A stretch of 64,000 nucleotides of DNA, taken from NCBI GenBank assembly GCA_963773745.1, contig CAVZCL010000005.1, positions 1,178,001 through 1,242,000 of the forward strand, given 5' to 3'. This document shows, piece after piece, positions 45,130 to 55,715 of the stretch. Source of the stretch: UBA5069 sp963773745. Lineage in GTDB: Bacteria > Chloroflexota > Anaerolineae > Caldilineales > Caldilineaceae. A program made the translations under genes and the position numbers. Position 1 is the stretch's first letter; each line of letters starts with the position of its first letter. Under the pieces are notes generated by a model. That model worked only from the letters and a program-made list of their open reading frames with translations. It made no database searches and was not told the origin of the DNA.

Positions 45130-45227
45130 ATATCACGATTCCATAAAGGCAGAGTCGCGCTCAAGCCGTGCCGAAGCGAAAACTTCAGCGCCTGTCAAGG
45201 AAACAGCGAATTCTCCGCTTACAATGT

Positions 45228-45263
45228 TCCCCTTCCCCGTTCCCCGTTCCCCGTTCCCCGTTC
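45228..45263. repeat. GTTCCCC heptamer array
   Basis: CCCCGTT is repeated about four to five times in direct tandem, in a 36-base stretch between the DUF3108-like and M20 genes. It shows the 7-base phasing of the other heptamer elements. Confidence 0.85.
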
Positions 45264-45293
45264 CAGCAGCGCAGGCTCCATCACGAAAGCACT

Positions 45294-46502
<1,209 letters not shown>

Positions 46503-46544
46503 GAGGAGTCTCCTGTGCTAAGGAACTTCGGAGTTTGTCGTTGC

Positions 46545-46612
46545 TGAAATGGTCATTGGTGAAGTAGTCAATTGGTCCATTGGTAATTGAGCAAGTGGTC
46601 ATTTGGGGGGTT
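46545..46612. repeat. Heptamer-type repeat (CATTGGT group)
   Basis: ATGGTCATTGGTGAAGTAGT and CAATTGGTCCATTGGTAATT lie in direct order. It belongs to the same sequence group as 4348 and 20043 but lacks a good complementary arm. Confidence 0.6.
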
Positions 46613-46668
46613 CGCCTGATTGCAAGGCGGGCCAGCGACTTCACTGATATCACGATCGTACCAACAGT

Positions 46669-47535
46669 TCAACGCAAAGGTGCGATTGTGGCGAAGCCAA
46701 ACTCACCGCCGGCAACCACCCCCGCGCTTGTCTCAAGCAGGCAGAGGGCGGGAGGTGTGCCGGGCAGCAGCTGCCACATATGCGCGTCGTCCGAGGCGTA
46801 AAGACCGGCGGGCGTGGCGGCGAGCCAGCCGCCGGCGCGCAGCGCCAGCAGCGCATCAACGCGCGCTGTAAACCCCTCCATGTGCGCGAAGCTGCGGCCG
46901 CCGTCGGTGGAGCGCAGCAGCCCGCCTGCCTCGCCGCCCGCCAATACTGTGCCGTCGACGTGGAAGTTGGGCGAGACCGCCAGCGCCTGAATCGCGTCTG
47001 CCACACCCGCCACCTGCTGCCAGCCCAGCCCGGCTGCCGGCGAACGGTAAAGCCCCTGCTCCGTGCCCGCAAAGACAACCTCGAAGCTGGGCCACTGGCT
47101 GGCAGGGGCCGGCGGTGCCCAAGCCAACGCAAGCACTGTGAAATCGTGCAGGCCGTAGTTGCAGAGCGCCCACGTTTGGCCGCGGTTTGTCGTGCGCAGA
47201 ATGCCTGCGCCGTCACTCGCAGCCAGCAGCACGCCCGATTGCTCGGCATGGGGCGCGGGCGCAATCTGCAGCATTGGCGCGTCGCTGTAGTCCATCCATC
47301 CGCCCTGCCACGCGCCGCTGGGGTCGCGGTAGGCCGCGCCATGGGGCGCGCCCCCTGTAAGTAGCACAGGGCCTGTCATGCCCGCCACGCAAGCGCAGCA
47401 GTAGAGGCTGCTCATGGGCTGCGCTTCGGCCACGGCATTGCCCTCCTCGAAGCGGAAGAGGCCGTCGGGGCCGGCCCCGTAGAGCGGAGCATCGGGTGCA
47501 GGGCCAGTGGCTGTGAGTGAAAGGATAATGGGCAT
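46669..47535 (-). CDS. BNR/sialidase-type beta-propeller protein
   Basis: A 288-residue protein built of repeated beta-propeller blades. Asp-box-like motifs appear: ILRTTNRGQTWALCNYG, GLYRSPAAGLGWQQVAG, LLRSTDGGRSFAHMEGF and GLYASDDAHMWQLLPG. There is no signal peptide at the chosen start (MPIILSLTATG); an upstream start at 47652 would add a hydrophobic segment (LWTAVSFLAAIFLV) but runs through a repeat. Function unknown; it resembles YCF48/Vps10-like photosystem or sorting-type propellers only in fold. Confidence 0.68.
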   Translation of the reverse strand: MPIILSLTATGPAPDAPLYGAGPDGLFRFEEGNAVAEAQPMSSLYCCACVAGMTGPVLLTGGAPHGAAYRDPSGAWQGGWMDYSDAPMLQIAPAPHAEQSGVLLAASDGAGILRTTNRGQTWALCNYGLHDFTVLALAWAPPAPASQWPSFEVVFAGTEQGLYRSPAAGLGWQQVAGVADAIQALAVSPNFHVDGTVLAGGEAGGLLRSTDGGRSFAHMEGFTARVDALLALRAGGWLAATPAGLYASDDAHMWQLLPGTPPALCLLETSAGVVAGGEFGFATIAPLR

Positions 47536-47613
47536 GGGGATCTGGTTGGTGCTGGGTTTGGCTGTGAATGGTTGATTCCGGGATGCAACCAGGAATATCG
47601 CAGCAAGAAACGA

Positions 47614-47719
47614 AACGGCAGTCCACAGATTGCGCAGAAAGAGTAGAGACAAGAGCGGAATTGCGGGATAAAACGCCGGTTGCTATCGGCTAAATCTGCG
47701 CAATCTGCGGACTGTCGTT
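47614..47719. repeat. Inverted repeat (CCACAGATTGCGCAGA type)
   Basis: AACGGCAGTCCACAGATTGC and its complement (two mismatches, both wobble-compatible) form the outer stem, with a loose centre. It is a degenerate relative of the 18742 element and lies between the propeller gene and the chaperonin-like gene. Confidence 0.75.
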
Positions 47720-47761
47720 CCACCTTTCTTGCGTAGCGGAATTTTCTCGGCAAGCCATGCG

Positions 47762-49387
47762 CTACGGCTTCATGCTCTGCTCGGGCGCTCGGTGGTAGAC
47801 GATTGTGTCCGTCGTCAGCGCCATAGCCGCGCAACTGACGGCACTGCGCAAGATGCCAACGACAACGGCGGCGGCATCCACCACGCCGCCTTCAGGGCCG
47901 TTGACGATGGCGTGGCTGTAGGCATCGAAGGCCATCGGTGCGCCGCCCTCCGCCACGCGTTGCACCATCACGGCGGGCGAGTCGACGCCGGCATTGCGTG
48001 CAATCTGGCGCAACGGGGCATCGAGGCACTCTTCCAGCAGCGCCGCGCCCATGCGTTGATCGCCGGTGAGGGGCAGGTCGGCCACCGCCTGGCGCGCGTG
48101 CACAAAGGCCGAGCCGCCGCCGGCCACGACGCCGCTGCGCTGCGCCGCTCTCAATACATGCAGCGCACGCGTGGCCGTATCGAAGAGCATTGTGCGCTCG
48201 AGCTGGCTGTTGGCGCCGATCCGTAGCTCGCCCACGCCGCCTGTGAGTGTGGCAAGGCGGCGCGTCAGCTCGGGGCGGTCGGCGTCGCTCACGGCCATGG
48301 CGGCGAGGCGCGCCTGCACTGCTTCGGCTTCGGCGCGAATGTCGGCTTGCTGCCCGCCCTGCGCGACAATCGTAAGCCCCTCTCGCGCAAACTCGACGCG
48401 CGCGCCTTGGCCCAAATCCGCAGCGCGCGCCGAACGCACGCTGCGCTGCCGCCCTTGTCCCAGCAAGGAAGCCCCCGTAAGCAAGCCAATGTCCACAAGC
48501 TGCGCGCCCCGTTCGTTGGCTGTCGCAGCGAGCTTGACGCCGAGCAGCGCAAGCTTGCGCTTGTCCGCCGGCGCCTGCTGGTTGGTAACGAGCAAATTGA
48601 GCGCCGGGCCGCTGATTTCGGGCGCCACTATCAGCAGCGCCTTGGCATCGGCTGAAACCGCCGCCTCAAGCAGGGCCAGCGCGCCCTCGGCGCTCTGCAG
48701 CGGCTCATCCATGAGTGCCACCGCGGGTGCGACCAGTACAGCGCTGCGCGTAGCCACATCCGTGTAGAAGTACATGCTTGCGATGCCGGCCTTGAAGTGC
48801 GCGCCTGCAATATAGCGCCGCTCGAGGTAGGGCGCCACCAGCTTCTCAATCTGAATCTGCCCCTCGGCCCCCAGCAAAAAGCGCATTTCGCCCAGCACTG
48901 CGCTCAGCGGCTGGTGGCCGGTGACGGTGTAGGCGAGTCGCGCCAGCTCCACCTCACTGGAGACGGGCTGCGCCTGCGCCATGATGGCCGCCGCCGCCGC
49001 TGCCGTTGCTGCATTCAGGCCGCGCGCGAGTTCCATGGCGTTGACGCCCGCCGCCTGCAGGCGCACGCCGCGCACGGCCAGCGCACGCGCCAAAACAGCC
49101 GCCGTCGTGCCGCCGTCGCCAAAGCGCTGCTGCAGCTGCCAAACCATGTTGCGCATGAGCATGGCGCCAATGTCGGCCTCGGGGGTGCCAAGGCTTAGCA
49201 GGCGGCGGACGACAGTTCCGGCGTCGTCAAAGAGTTCGTACTTGGCGTTGGCGTTGGCGCTGCCGGCGACGTGGCCGCCCAGCGGCCCCAGCGTGGGCGC
49301 CAGCAGATCGGTCACAATGTGAATGCCAGTGAGGAATTGCCGCTGGGCGTGGGGCTGACCGACGACCTGCGCACGGCGCGTGGACAT
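47762..49387 (-). CDS. Divergent GroEL/Cpn60-like chaperonin paralog
   Basis: A 541-residue protein with the whole chaperonin fold but strong divergence from GroEL. Recognisable parts are LLAPTLGPLGGHV, FGDGGTTAAVLARAL (GroEL GDGTTTATVLA), the apical domain, RSGVVAGGGSAFVHA and the C-terminal LTTDTIVYHRAPE. The catalytic Asp398 of GroEL aligns with Arg407 (TRALHVLRAAQRSG for EDALHATRAAVEEG), while the Asp52 and Asp87 positions look kept. There is no GGM tail and no groES neighbour. It may hydrolyse ATP poorly or not at all. The start MSTRRAQVVGQ is preferred over an extension into a hairpin. Confidence 0.82.
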   Translation of the reverse strand: MSTRRAQVVGQPHAQRQFLTGIHIVTDLLAPTLGPLGGHVAGSANANAKYELFDDAGTVVRRLLSLGTPEADIGAMLMRNMVWQLQQRFGDGGTTAAVLARALAVRGVRLQAAGVNAMELARGLNAATAAAAAAIMAQAQPVSSEVELARLAYTVTGHQPLSAVLGEMRFLLGAEGQIQIEKLVAPYLERRYIAGAHFKAGIASMYFYTDVATRSAVLVAPAVALMDEPLQSAEGALALLEAAVSADAKALLIVAPEISGPALNLLVTNQQAPADKRKLALLGVKLAATANERGAQLVDIGLLTGASLLGQGRQRSVRSARAADLGQGARVEFAREGLTIVAQGGQQADIRAEAEAVQARLAAMAVSDADRPELTRRLATLTGGVGELRIGANSQLERTMLFDTATRALHVLRAAQRSGVVAGGGSAFVHARQAVADLPLTGDQRMGAALLEECLDAPLRQIARNAGVDSPAVMVQRVAEGGAPMAFDAYSHAIVNGPEGGVVDAAAVVVGILRSAVSCAAMALTTDTIVYHRAPEQSMKP

Positions 49388-49443
49388 GACGAGCTCTGTA
49401 TCTGGATGGATGTGAGAGGTGCCGAGGGGAGTTTTACGGGACA

Positions 49444-49474
49444 AAGAGACCCGGTCTGGTGGACCGGGTCTCTT
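49444..49474 (-). terminator. Terminator hairpin between the Trm112-like and chaperonin-like genes
   Basis: AAGAGACCCGGTC and GACCGGGTCTCTT pair around a 5-base loop. On the minus strand the stem is followed by TTTGTC, fitting a terminator of the Trm112-like gene. Confidence 0.75.
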
Positions 49475-49494
49475 GTCAAGCAATGCGGGTCGAG

Positions 49495-49860
49495 TTAGCT
49501 CGCGCCGTTGGCTTTGGCCGCAACGCTCTCGGTGCGATACTTCTTGCCTTCCTCAATCAGCATCACGGGGATGCCATTGCGGATGGGGTACTTGTAGCCA
49601 TTGCGGGGATTGAGCAGGAACTTGCCGTCGTCCACCAGTTCCAGCGGGCCCTTGTCTTCGGGGCAAACCAAAATCTTGAGGAGCTCGGGGCTGATCTGTC
49701 CGCCCAGGGGTGCATCGTCCAGCGACTTGATGGGCTGCGAAGGCAGCGAGCCCGTGCGGGAGGCGCCGGCCGGTGCAGGCGTGCTCAGCATGTTGCGCAC
49801 GACGTACACAATGGCCCCCACAATGGCGGCAAAGAAGACAAATCGAAGGAATTTCTTCAC
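49495..49860 (-). CDS. Trm112/YcaR-like protein with an N-terminal membrane anchor
   Basis: A 121-residue protein. An N-terminal TM segment (FVFFAAIVGAIVYVVRNML) is followed by a linker and a Trm112-like domain: ISPELLKILVCPEDKGPLEL, FLLNPRNGYKYPIRNGIPVM. Classic members (about 60 residues) are soluble partners of methyltransferases or housekeeping proteins. Only one cysteine of the CPxC-type motif is left (VCPEDKG), so zinc binding is doubtful. Membrane tethering is unusual. Confidence 0.82.
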   Translation of the reverse strand: MKKFLRFVFFAAIVGAIVYVVRNMLSTPAPAGASRTGSLPSQPIKSLDDAPLGGQISPELLKILVCPEDKGPLELVDDGKFLLNPRNGYKYPIRNGIPVMLIEEGKKYRTESVAAKANGAS

Positions 49861-50002
49861 GGGTAGTCCTCCTGTGATAGGCGAATTTGCCTGTTAATTG
49901 CGGCAGGTATGCGTCTGTCTATCGCTCGTGCGCCCAAAGGCGCCTTGCTGACGAAATGGCAGCCGCAGGATTGCGCCCCATGGCGTGCACCCCGGCCCGC
50001 CT

Positions 50003-50031
50003 ATCTTAGCACAGCCGCGCGCACTGCACAA
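50003..50031 (-). promoter_or_regulatory. Promoter of the Trm112-like gene
   Basis: Read on the minus strand: TTGTGC, a 17-base spacer, TAAGAT. It lies about 145 bases upstream of the start. Confidence 0.55.
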
Positions 50032-50060
50032 TTTGCACGCAAATTGATTGCGCCCCAAAC

Positions 50061-50098
50061 GCGAAGCGAGGCTTCCGATTTCGGAAGCCTCGCTTCGC
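50061..50098. terminator. Perfect 18-bp hairpin (GCGAAGCGAGGCTTCCGA)
   Basis: Eighteen-base arms separated by TT. The stem shares GAGGCTTCC with the hairpin at 37201, indicating a small family. There is no T tract, and no gene ends directly at it, so its role is unclear. Confidence 0.65.
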
Positions 50099-50100
50099 CA

Positions 50101-50323
50101 GGGCTTCTCAAAAGTCAGAATGAGGTGTGACAAGCGCCAACAGCAACCTCACCCCCGGCCCCTCTCCAGAAAATTGGAGAGGGGAGCAAAACGAGTGCGT
50201 CACGCCGGAGATGTCCGGCCGATGACGGCGGCTGCTGTGCTCCCCTCTCCAATTTTCTGGAGAGGGGCCGGGGTGAGGTTGCTGTTGGCGCTTGTCACAC
50301 CTCATTCTGACTTTTGAGAAGCC
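50101..50323. repeat. Long inverted repeat with nested CCCCTCTCCA hairpins
   Basis: The outer arms (GGGCTTCTCAAAAGTCAGAA and complement) run through GCAACCTCACCCCCGGCCCC and complement, about 80 bases each. Within each arm, CCCCTCTCCA...TGGAGAGGGG forms a separate stem. The centre of about 60 bases is loosely symmetric. It lies upstream of the YfhO-like gene; 49861-50443 holds no gene. Confidence 0.93.
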
Positions 50324-50345
50324 CTATCGCTTCGCACGCTTGCTC

Positions 50346-50374
50346 TTGCACCCCTTTCGGCCGCGGGCTATACT
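50346..50374 (+). promoter_or_regulatory. Promoter of the YfhO-like gene
   Basis: TTGCAC, 17 bases, TATACT. It follows immediately after the long inverted repeat and precedes the chosen start by 70 bases. Confidence 0.6.
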
Positions 50375-50443
50375 GCGGCTCAGGCGATCTTTGGTCTGCT
50401 TCGTATGTTGCGGGGCGGCCGCCAACCACAACGCACGCACCCC

Positions 50444-52801
50444 ATGCTTGCTCCCCTTCTCCTGATTTTGGGCATATTTTGGCTGGCCGCCGCTGCGTGG
50501 GCGCGCCGGCGCGAGGCGCAGCGCGCGCGCGGCTGGGCGCGCTCGGCCGACATTCTGGCCGGCGGCGCACTCTTTCTGCTCATTCTCGGCTACTTCTGGC
50601 GCACCCTGAGCGGCGACGTCTACCAGCCCGCCGACGGTGGCGACCTTGTCTCCTTCCTCTACCCCACCTGGCGCTTTGCCGCGGCTGAACTGGCGCAGGG
50701 GCGGCTGCCCCTCTGGAACCCCACGCTCTATGGCGGCGCGCCCTTCTTTGCCGATGTCCAGGCGGGCTACCTCTACCTGCCCAACCTTCTCCTCTTCCTC
50801 ACCTGGCCCCGCTTTCCCTATGTGGCGCTGCAGTGGATGGCTGTGCTCCACCTCTGGTGGGCGGCGCTGGGCATGTACGTGCTCCTGCGCACGTTGCGCA
50901 TTGGCGGGCGCCATCTGCACCCGCTGGCGGCGCTCTTCGGCGGCCTCGCCTTTGGGCTGAGCGACCCGCTGCTGATCCACCTGGGCAACCTCAACCTGAT
51001 TGCCGTGTTGAGCTGGCTGCCGTGGGTGCTGGCTGCCTTTGATCGCGCCTTGCGTGCGCCCGGGCGCGGATGGCTGCGTTGGTCGGCCATGGCGGCTTTG
51101 CTGCTGGCGATCAGCACCTATGCCGGCCACGCGCAGAGTACGCTCTACGTGGGGCTGGCGCTCGCGCTCTATTGGCTCCTTATGCTGATTGCGCAGTGGA
51201 GCGAGCCCGGTCGTGGAAGGCGCAACTGGCAGGGCGCGGGCGCCCTGGCAATCACCGGCGTGGTGGCTGCATTGCTGGCCGCACCGCTGCTGCTGCCTGT
51301 GCTCCAGCACACGCCGCTGACGGCGCGTGGCGACTTTGCCTATCAGGATACAGTCGGCTACTCGCTTGCCCCCGTGCAGATGATAGGCGCACTGGCCCCG
51401 GGCTTCTTCGGGCGCGGCCCCGCGCTCCACTGGGGCCTTTGGCAGCGCGTGGAATTGCCCTACGCCGGCCTCGCCGCGCTGCTGCTGGCCGCGGCCGCAC
51501 TTATCCTGACGCGTGACGGACGCGGGCGGCGCGATTTGCTGCCCTGGCTTGGCATTGCCCTCGTGGGGTTGGCGGTTGGGCTGGGCATCTATGCCATTGC
51601 CCACGGCTGGCTAACGCAGCTTGTGCCCTTCTTTGGCCAGCTGCGCGCGCCGGCGCGCGCGCTTGTGTTGTGGACGTTGGGCCTCTCCGTCTGCGCCGGC
51701 GTGGGGGTGGACGCGCTCATGCGCGCCGTGGCGCTGCCGCCCAATTTGCGCGACGCAAAGGCGCTGGCGGCGTGGCAATCGCTGCTGCGCGTGGGAACGA
51801 TCGGCTGGTTTGGCGTGGTGCTGCCGCTGCTCCTCGTCAGCCTGCTGCTAACCCAGGGCGACGAAACCGCCTTTCTGCGCGCATCGGTGGCGGGCATTGC
51901 GCTGGCAACGGCGGCAGGCGTTTGGCTGGGCCTTTGGCTGCTCAGCGAAGGTGCGCTCAACGGTTGGTTTGGCACACGTGCGCTGGGTGCGCTGCTGACG
52001 GCGCTCCTCTTTTTCGAGCTATCGGCCACAGGCGCCTACACCGACATCAGCCCGCAAAACCCCACGACGGGCTATGACCACGCCGAGATCATTGCTTTCC
52101 TCCAGGCCGACAGCGACAAGGCCGACAGCGACGAGGCCGGCGGCGACCGCTTTCGCATTGACACGCGCACCGATATTGCCGGCCTCTGGCAGCCCGACAC
52201 TGCCGCGCTGGCCGGCCTGGAGGATGTGGGCGGCATTGCCAATCCGCTCACTCTCTCAAGCTGGGATACGTACTGGGAAGCCACCAACGGGCGCGGCACA
52301 ATGCGCTACAATCTGCTCAACGTCAAGTATGTGATCGCACGCGACGGCACGCCGCTGCCGGATAATTTCAGCCTCGCGCTCGATGCCGCGGGCGATCTCT
52401 CCGTCTATCGCAACAATGCGTGGCTGCCGCGCGCCTTTCTCGCCATCCCCGACGGCGACCTCATGGTCCCCGACGAAGCGCAGCCGCCGGTCATCATTGA
52501 TGCCTACGCACCCACGCATATCCGCGTTCTCACAAACGCCGCCGCGCCCGCCATGCTCGTGCTGAGCGAGAACGCATACCCGGGCTGGCGCGCCACGGTG
52601 AATGGCGCGCCCCAGCGCATTGAGGTTGTCAACGACATGCAGCGGGGAATTCATGTGCCCGCCGGCAGCGCCGTGGTGGAGCTAACCTTTGCGCCGGATT
52701 CGCTGCGCTGGGGCTGGCTGCTCGCCGCGCTCGGCCTGCTGCTCACGCTTGCGCTGCTGATTATCGGCCGCGAGCCTGCTGTGCAAGAAGTTGCAGTCTG
52801 A
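50444..52801 (+). CDS. YfhO-family membrane protein (GT-C-like)
   Basis: A 785-residue polytopic protein with about twelve TM segments and a C-terminal extracytoplasmic region. Family marks are GDLVSFLYPTWRFAAAELAQG, LPLWNPTLYGGAPFFADVQ, and near the end LLNVKYVIARDGTPLPDNF and LSENAYPGWRATVNGAPQRI. YfhO proteins are implicated in lipoteichoic-acid or glycolipid glycosylation in Firmicutes; the role here is unknown. An alternative start 13 codons upstream (50405) is possible. Confidence 0.85.
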   Translation: MLAPLLLILGIFWLAAAAWARRREAQRARGWARSADILAGGALFLLILGYFWRTLSGDVYQPADGGDLVSFLYPTWRFAAAELAQGRLPLWNPTLYGGAPFFADVQAGYLYLPNLLLFLTWPRFPYVALQWMAVLHLWWAALGMYVLLRTLRIGGRHLHPLAALFGGLAFGLSDPLLIHLGNLNLIAVLSWLPWVLAAFDRALRAPGRGWLRWSAMAALLLAISTYAGHAQSTLYVGLALALYWLLMLIAQWSEPGRGRRNWQGAGALAITGVVAALLAAPLLLPVLQHTPLTARGDFAYQDTVGYSLAPVQMIGALAPGFFGRGPALHWGLWQRVELPYAGLAALLLAAAALILTRDGRGRRDLLPWLGIALVGLAVGLGIYAIAHGWLTQLVPFFGQLRAPARALVLWTLGLSVCAGVGVDALMRAVALPPNLRDAKALAAWQSLLRVGTIGWFGVVLPLLLVSLLLTQGDETAFLRASVAGIALATAAGVWLGLWLLSEGALNGWFGTRALGALLTALLFFELSATGAYTDISPQNPTTGYDHAEIIAFLQADSDKADSDEAGGDRFRIDTRTDIAGLWQPDTAALAGLEDVGGIANPLTLSSWDTYWEATNGRGTMRYNLLNVKYVIARDGTPLPDNFSLALDAAGDLSVYRNNAWLPRAFLAIPDGDLMVPDEAQPPVIIDAYAPTHIRVLTNAAAPAMLVLSENAYPGWRATVNGAPQRIEVVNDMQRGIHVPAGSAVVELTFAPDSLRWGWLLAALGLLLTLALLIIGREPAVQEVAV

Positions 52802-52822
52802 CGCGACTTTTTGCTTTCGATC

Positions 52823-52851
52823 TTGCCCCCCGCACATTCTGCTGCTATACT
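52823..52851 (+). promoter_or_regulatory. Promoter of the FGGY kinase gene
   Basis: TTGCCC, 17 bases, TATACT, nearly the same design as the YfhO-like promoter. A CCCGATA heptamer run (about 52919-52958) lies between it and the start. Confidence 0.6.
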
Positions 52852-52960
52852 GCATGCGCGCCTTCGATACGTTGCTTTAGGCGTTACGCTGGCGCTGCGT
52901 CGCCCGCCAATAGCGCATCGCCCGATACCCGTCTCCCGATACCCGACACCCGATTCTCCC

Positions 52961-54483
<1,523 letters not shown>

Positions 54484-54489
<6 letters not shown>

Positions 54490-54527
54490 CGGCTGCTTCA
54501 GCTGCCGTTCTCCGCAACGCGCAGCCG
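54484..54527. repeat. Partial REP-like copy of the GTAGCGGCGGCTTCAGCCGC family (copy 6)
   Basis: GCGTAGCGGCTGCTTCAGCT and the terminal CCGTTCTCC recall the left half of the family; the right half is missing. It follows the kinase stop at once. Confidence 0.65.
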
Positions 54528-54532
54528 CCTTT

Positions 54533-54640
54533 GTAGCGGGGGCTTCCAGCCCTCCGGCTTCTAAACTGCGCATCGCGTTGACCTGCGTCACATCGGAGAC
54601 GTGGCCTAAAACTACCGGAGGGCTGGAAGCCCCCCGCTAC
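54533..54640. repeat. REP-like element, GTAGCGGGGGGCTTCCAGCC family (copy 3)
   Basis: GTAGCGGGGGCTTCCAGCCC at the left (one G shorter than the others) and GGGCTGGAAGCCCCCCGCTA at the right. The interior keeps a weak GTCACATCGGAGACGTGGCC relic of the GTTGTAGG family. Confidence 0.88.
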
Positions 54641-54691
54641 GAATTGCACGGCGCGCCCGTTGCCGCTGCGCCCAAATAAGGAGCCTAGCCC

Positions 54692-55466
54692 GTGAGCGTG
54701 CCCCACTTCAAAAACTATCTGATGGATATGGACGGCGTGCTCGTGCGCGGGCGCACGGCCATACCCGGCGCCGACAAGTGGATTACGCACCTCAACGAGA
54801 ACAACATCCCCTACCTGGTGCTGACGAATAACCCAATGTACACACCGCGTGACCTCGCCTACCGCTTGCAGTCGGTGGGGCTGCACGTGCCAATGGAGAG
54901 CATCTTCACGTCGGCCATGGCCACAGCGCGCTTTTTGCATGCGCAGCGTCCCGAATGGCACGGCATTTGCGATCGGTGAGAGCGGCCTCACCAACGCGCT
55001 CTATGAAGTCGGCTACATCATGACCGACCAGCACCCCGACTACGTAGTGCTGGGCGAGACCCACGGCTACAACCTCGAGCAGATCACCAAGGCCATCCGC
55101 CTGATTGCGGCGGGTTCGCGCTTTGTGGCCACCAACCCGGACGCATCGGGGCCGTCGGAGGCAGGGCTGGTGCCCGCGTGCGGCGCGATGGCGGCGCTGA
55201 TTCAGACGGCCACGGGTGAGGCGCCCTTCTTCGTGGGCAAGCCCAACGCGTTGATGATGCGCACGGCGCTCAACTACCTGCATGCGCACTCGGAAGAGAC
55301 CGTGATGATTGGCGACCGCATGGACACCGATATCATCTCCGGCGTGAGCAGCGGCGTATCGACAATTCTGGTGCTCACTGGCGTAACGCAGCGCGACGAA
55401 GTGGCCCGCTTCCCCTTCCAGCCCGCACACGTGATCGACTCCATCGCGAACTTGCTGGAGGAGTAG
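54692..55466 (+). CDS. NagD-like HAD hydrolase (frameshifted near 54953)
   Basis: A HAD-superfamily IIA phosphatase of about 257 residues. YLMDMDGVLVRGRTAIPGAD gives the nucleophile Asp, YLVLTNNP motif II, KPNALMMRTALNY motif III lysine and IGDRMDTDIISGVSSGVSTI motif IV. A one-base insertion near 54953 changes RPNGTAFAIGESGL into a premature stop. The start is GTG at 54692 behind AAGGAG. NagD-like enzymes dephosphorylate nucleotides or sugar phosphates; here proximity to the sugar kinase suggests carbohydrate turnover. Confidence 0.87.
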
Positions 55467-55574
55467 CAAAACCGGTGCGCAGGCGCCCATGCCTTGCGGG
55501 CACAACGCAGAATGAAAACGAGGCGACGCGCCGCAGCGGGACGCCACCTGCGGAGTCCCCTTTCAGGACGGGTA

Positions 55575-55655
55575 TTTTCAAGGCAGAAAGAGCGGAAAAA
55601 GCAGGAAATTGCATGAACATACTCTTTTCCTGTTTATCGTAGCTTTTTCGCTCAC
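55575..55655. repeat. Imperfect hairpin (AGAAAGAGCGGAAAAAGCAGG type)
   Basis: GCAGAAAGAGCGGAAAAAGC on the left is partly mirrored by TTTTCCTGTTTATCGTAGC on the right. It is related to 44289-44361. 55467-55574 shows no gene. Confidence 0.55.
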
Positions 55656-55659
55656 GACA

Positions 55660-55690
55660 CGCGTGATTACCATTTACCAATTACCCTTTG
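55660..55690. repeat. Single heptamer-type arm
   Basis: GATTACCATTTACCAATTAC, a lone relative of the 4348 arm, 26 bases before the second E2 start. Confidence 0.55.
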
Positions 55691-55715
55691 TGCTTTTGTT
55701 TTGATTGGAGTTTAC

